Source of the DNA: Botryosphaeria dothidea
Lineage: Eukaryota > Ascomycota > Dothideomycetes > Botryosphaeriales > Botryosphaeriaceae
Assembly: GCA_011503125.2 (NCBI GenBank)
Contig: WWBZ02000001.1
Location: forward strand, 4,836,001 to 4,900,000
Reading direction: 5' to 3'
Length of the DNA stretch: 64,000 nucleotides
The notes beneath the pieces are model-generated. The model searched no databases. It was not told the origin of the DNA and saw only the letters and a program-made list of their open reading frames with translations. The position numbers and the translations under genes are program-made. Each line of letters begins with the position of its first letter. Position 1 is the first letter of the stretch. Shown one piece after another: positions 59,901-64,000 of the stretch.

Positions 59901-61734
59901 ACGCCCGAAAATGGCCGACGTCGCTGGAAGCCTGGCTTGGGCTCAAAGTTGTCTTATCATGTCGAGTCCATTACATCTCAAGTTTTCTTTGAGGGTGTTC
60001 GTATCACGCTTCGAAAAATCGGCCAACCCCTGGAGACACCAGATAGCTCGAGGGCAAGCATACCATCAAGCAAACTGAGATCGACGTCATTCAAGGTTTA
60101 TCTTGCATCAAAAACCGGTGAAATTCCTCACTGTACTACTTCGCCGAATTCTATACACCATTGCCATCTTGTGCCTTAGGGAAGAGCGCAAGTCTTTTGA
60201 GCATTTCGCCCTGAAAATGTTTGAGGCACGGACAGCGCAAGAATGTTGATACGTGGGAGACGCCGACAATTTCAAGAGCACATGCAGAAACCCAAGATCC
60301 CTGTCACCAAAAAATCAATGTCATGCCAACAGTGGGCCCGCCTACCTACCTCGCGGATTCCATACTGTCCTGAGCCTCGCGCGAAAGCAAAATTTAGCAG
60401 GCACGGTGGGCATTGAAGACAAACGTGTAGGGCGGCCCATGAAACGGTTGTCTATGGTCTCCGTTCGAGTCATTGGACATTCCGAATCCAGCTCTGAGGA
60501 ACAGAGCGCTCCGCGACAATGCACACCTCATCATCCTCACATTGGAAATACCTTTCTGAAATTCTGAACAAGTCTACAATCGGGCTCTAAGAGCAGTGCA
60601 ACTTTGAGTTCCCACGGCTCTCTACAGTCCCGTTTACACTCTCAAGCCGGATTGGATGGAAAGACCATCCACCACCCCGCCGCCAGGAGTGAAAACCAGC
60701 TATTCAGTCCATTCGACATACCAGGCGATTCGAAATTCTGGTCTAAGAAGCAATTCCAACGACGCTTCGAGTACCCGTGGTCCAAAGACCGTATACCGGT
60801 CCGTCGGAAATATAGAATAATTCCGAGAAAAATGCAGGAATCGTCCCGTGTGGAGACGATATTACTGCGGCTCCTCCGGGGAACCGGGACTCGAAACTCG
60901 CCACAACAAGCGTTTCTTCGTGCCTACGAATTTCCATGGGGAGTCAAAGCATTCGTCCGGACACCGCTGCCCACAGCTTTGAATTAAAACGACGTCGGTA
61001 CGAATGATTCGACTTGCAAAAAAGGCACTCGTACGTTCGCTCGAACCCTCGAGAAGTGTCAGCACCAGGCTCGTGATCGCCAATCCCCAGCAAAACTTAC
61101 AAGAAGCCTGCACATTCATTATCTCTCCAACCACATCCACGCAAAAAACCGGGCGCGCGTTCAATGATTGCACACCAATTCCCGCCTTTTCTATAGAACT
61201 TCCATTTGATGGGACAGAGAGGCAAGCCCCGAGCGACGAGCCGCGAGGAAGGCCATGACCGGCGTTCGAACCACTACTCAGGAAGGAGAAAAATCGCACG
61301 CCTATGTAATCCGCGTTGCGAGTACTCAAGCAAACAAATCACTAACCCCCCACTGAGCTCGAAGTCACATTGATTCTGAAGACGCATTTGATTGAAACTG
61401 CGTATGCGAAATCTGATTTTTAGTTCTGCTAGTGCATCTCATCGGAACCTCGTAACCGTATTGTATAGTACATAGAATTTATGGCAAGGCTGTGAATGCT
61501 TCGTTTGGGTCGGGAGCTTGACAAGCTAGTGGTATGGGGGCTTGTAGGGTCTGGGCGGGCAGGAGAGATGCGCGAACAAGGGATTTTGGTGGAGGGATAG
61601 ATCGGTGTGGGTCGAGGCTTTAAAAGGCATTGACGTAAAATCGGGAGGCAGTCGGGCTCGTGCTATAGATATCAGTCCTGGGAGCGCGGTAATAATCCGT
61701 GAACCATTTGCGATAAAAGAAAGAGAGGAGAGCG
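56936..61734. other. Unmutated intergenic DNA, no recognised gene
   Basis: Normal base composition. The reading frames here are short (170 codons at most), overlap on both strands and show no family motif, and I could not build a convincing spliced gene. Small features seen: CCAAT at 57209-57213, a (TG)8 tract at 58401-58416, and a pyrimidine-rich stretch near 59,080-59,160. A small intron-containing or non-coding gene cannot be excluded. Confidence 0.5.
59611..60078 (+). other. Open frame with an imperfect internal repeat (doubtful gene)
   Basis: 155 codons. Two stretches resemble each other: RCWAIWRGPRSHTTDVAQSI (from about 59,710) and RYRTIWRGLRPKMADVAGSL (from about 59,880). Each is followed by a Leu-rich piece, suggesting a diverged unit of about 165 bp. 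No family is recognised. It may be a decayed gene or chance. Confidence 0.2.
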
Positions 61735-61748
61735 TAAAGTTCTATATT

Positions 61749-62435
61749 GATAGATGGATAAATTCATTTCTTCCCGATATAGCTCCCTTACGGGTCCATG
61801 CGGGGCTGGCTATCTATAGTTATTTTACACGAGGGGGAAAACCTTTTCGCCTAGCAAAAACCCCTCCTCTCTCTCTGGGCATGCTCTCCTATACTAGTTC
61901 TGTTTTTTCCTTCTTACCAGTAGCGGCTGCTATAGCAGCCCTACATTCATCCACTAGACCTATCCCTTCAGTCCTTATCCTCGTAGTTGTCCGGGTCCTG
62001 GTGGTCCTCCTGGTTGTCTTCCTAGATTAGTTCCCTTGCCAGGCTGAATTGCTTGAGCAGCCCCAGGCGTAAGAACCAGTCTGTTGCTGCTTTGACCCCC
62101 TTCTTCGTTAAGAGGAGGGAGTAGTAGTCCGTAGTCCCTGCCCTTTAGAGTATCTGTGCCCTGCCCTGTTGGAAGTGGGGGCAGAAGAGGAGGATGTGCT
62201 TTGGGGTTTGTCTATGCCAGCCGCATGGGCAGGTAGGGCTAGGGTGCCCTGGCACCTTACGCCTGGAGAGGAAGTCCTCTAGTCCAATATGCTCTGTACG
62301 CAGTAGGGTAGCGAGTGTGCTCTGTGGCTTGGGCAGTTCACTGTGGATTTGTCTGACTTTCGGGTTCCACTGTGTGGTTTGGGCTACTGGCTTGCCTTGC
62401 CTTCCCTGGCTAGTGAACTTTATCCATCTCTCTTT
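61749..62435 (-). mobile_element. LINE copy J (5'-truncated, nearly unmutated)
   Basis: 687 bp, tail on the left (GATAGATGGATAAATTCATT), running to the equivalent of LINE I about 18,530. It is flanked by the exact 14-bp duplication TAAAGTTCTATATT at 61735-61748 and 62436-62449. CpA and TpG are intact almost everywhere; the ORF2 C-terminal CPCGWHRQTPKHILLFC is preserved, with at least one CAA-to-TAA-type stop. 5' truncation with a target duplication is typical of target-primed reverse transcription that stopped early. Confidence 0.95.
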
Positions 62436-62548
62436 TAAAGTTCTATATTAAAATCTCGAAAAGAAAGAGAAGAGAAAACAAATAAAATGACCCGCATGAC
62501 ACGAAAGTCACGCATATTCCTTGCCAGGAGGAAAGCTCAAGGGCTCTC

Positions 62549-63235
62549 TCAGTTCTTGTTGTTTAATCGCCTTTTTGACCTCGCCATGCTCTTCCTCTGA
62601 CCCTTCGTCAGAGCAGTTCCCGTGCGGAAGGCGGTCACGTCCGACGCAACGTCAGAGAAGTCTCCGTCCGCCGCAGACTCTGAATCTATGTTGGACGCTA
62701 CATCCGCTCCTGGGCCCGTGAGGGCATCAGGGTTCTCTGTGCCCACGTTGGACTGTACGTCCTCCGTGGGTACGTCGTCGCCCTCATTTACACCGGCATC
62801 GCTGGTTGGAGCTCCGCCAGTGTCTGCGGCAATGCGTTGCTCAGCATGGGTGCTTTACTCGGCATTGCCGCTTTCATTTTCGAGAGACCAGCTGGTATTG
62901 CGCAGCCATTGTCTTTTCTCCATCGCGTGAGCGCTCATTTGGAGTTGAGCCTCTGCACGATTACGAGCAGCCCGCTCGCTGTCCAACGCGGTCCTCAGCA
63001 GCTCAATACTGTCTGCCAATTGCGCATTCCTCTTGTTGCTCCTTTTCTCGCGCTCAGAGCGTTGAAACTCAGTCCTGAGGTTGGACTTCTCAGACCTTAG
63101 GCTGACATTCTCAGACAATGCTGCCCACCGTTTACGCTGTTTTCGACTCCGTCTTGTTTGCATCTGTATCAATGACCTTGCCGCTGAATCACGAGCAGTA
63201 TTTCTTGAAATAACGTTGCAGATATCTGAGGACAT
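62549..63235 (-). pseudogene. Coiled-coil protein gene with one internal TAA
   Basis: A single minus-strand frame of 229 codons from ATG 63235 to the stop at 62549, broken only by TAA at 62855-62857. The first 126 residues are rich in Arg, Glu, Gln and Ser (WAALSENVSLRSEKSNLRTE, RAARNRAEAQLQ) with heptad-like spacing, a likely coiled coil. After the stop the same frame continues as an acidic, Ser/Thr/Asp-rich region (SDAGVNEGDDVPTEDVQSNV) and a basic C-terminus (KGQRKSMARSKRRLNNKN). A change of bias from coiled coil to acidic to basic without frame loss suggests one protein. The TAA could come from CAA by RIP, or a short intron may remove it. Function unknown. Confidence 0.42.
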
Positions 63236-64000
63236 GTTCAGTCCTGCTCACTTTTCACCTTACCGCTTGTAGCTCTTCGCGGGTTGTTTGGAAGCTTGCA
63301 ACGACCAGACCGGTCGTTGCCGCCGAGTACCATGGCAGACATACAGGTCAAATAAGCAAAACAGAAGAAATCCACTTTCTCTTGACCCTGTTAGCCCGCG
63401 CCTCCGGACGTATGTTGGCCTTCTCGCTACCTACCCGTCCACCTACGCTCACTTGCTTATCTTCTGATCTACCCGACTACTCATGTATCATCGTATACTT
63501 CTGCCTCTTTGAGCCTTCTGGACGCTCCAGAAGGAAGTAAAGATGGGATAACAGGCAGCCGAGGAACTCACATCGTGAGCTTTGCAGTGCAATCGTATCA
63601 TGGAGGGGCTGTCCTTCGCCTTCTGTGCGGACACAAGAAGATTTCGACTGATAAGGATTAAGTCAGGACATCTCTGCAAATATAGGCTGCACGTGTCGGG
63701 AACTGTGCAATAGGTCGAACTGCATCTTCTGCCCTTCTCAAAAGGCTACTTTCCACACATGTCGATCACCCACTATTCTGCGGTCCACGAGTGTTCGTAA
63801 AGATCATTTAGCTAATGATATCGTCCATTGAATACTATGTACATCCAGCCATGTGACTCCCTCCCTGTGAACTTCTTCTGCGATCTCCCAACTGTACTCC
63901 ACATGCGAGCGGAATGAAGCTGTTATGTTAGCTAAGGCCATGCTGGTAAATGGGGATTGTGATGACTTACTGTTGCACATGATTCCAAGTGTGAAAAAAC
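63236..64000. other. Intergenic DNA, nothing recognised
   Basis: Ordinary composition. Only short overlapping frames are present. The inverted repeat CAACGACC-AGACC-GGTCGTTG at 63299-63319 lies about 65 bases upstream of the coiled-coil gene's ATG and could be a protein-binding site. Confidence 0.4.

Noticed and set aside
61605..62030. 141-codon plus-strand frame
   Set aside because: Its second half is the antisense of LINE J and it crosses the insertion junction, so the frame is accidental.

Overview
This window looks like a repeat-rich stretch of a filamentous ascomycete genome (Pezizomycotina; I cannot place it to genus). Positions 1 to about 56,935 are almost entirely retrotransposon DNA mutated by repeat-induced point mutation (RIP). 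CpA and TpG have nearly all become TpA, while CpG and CpC are kept; I count one CpA and one TpG in the first 600 bases, where dozens would be expected. CAG, TGG and CAA codons have turned into TAG/TAA stops and ATG into ATA, so few long reading frames survive. From about 56,936 to the end the base composition returns to normal, CpA and TpG are common, and only one short, nearly unmutated LINE insertion is seen.

Four element types explain most of the degraded part. (1) A non-LTR (LINE, Tad-like) family of about 5.15 kb, with ORF1 (three CCHC knuckles), ORF2 (endonuclease, reverse transcriptase, C-terminal CCHC, no RNase H seen) and a TATC-repeat 3' tail. Copies lie at 1-2466, 2475-5077, 10828-11610 (-), 13473-13570, 14088-19225 (best preserved), 20488-25638, 26868-32020, 32021-33745 (-), 34022-45220 (split), 45417-45493, 51406-56557 (-) and 61749-62435 (-, 5'-truncated). 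(2) G1, a young Ty3/gypsy chromovirus at 35113-41159, with 184-bp LTRs differing at one base, a 5-bp target duplication, an open gag and a pol broken by two TAG codons. (3) G2, a second chromovirus family, at 5078-10827 (-) and 45547-51324 (+). (4) G3, an older chromovirus on the minus strand, cut into four pieces between 13571 and 34021 by LINE copies. A further degraded gag-protease relic with 50-bp tandem repeats lies at 11611-13472, and a probable tRNA-headed SINE whose 3' end matches the LINE tail lies at 1415-2024.

The layout is nested: G3 was split by LINEs, LINE G was split by G1, and LINE A was split by the SINE. Exact target duplications survive for the SINE (17 bp), LINE I (14 bp), G1 (5 bp), G2b (5 bp), LINE H (13 bp) and LINE J (14 bp). 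G1 and G2 both show a 10-nt match between the sequence just inside the 5' LTR and a site about 40-45 nt downstream of the LTR TATA box, as expected for Tf1/sushi-type self-primed reverse transcription. RIP has hit catalytic residues repeatedly: the second Asp of the RT active site is Asn in LINE I and in both G2 copies.

The right end (56,936-64,000) has no gene I recognise. Its best gene candidate is a minus-strand coiled-coil protein at 62549-63235, interrupted by a single TAA. No tRNA gene, rRNA or CRISPR array was seen.
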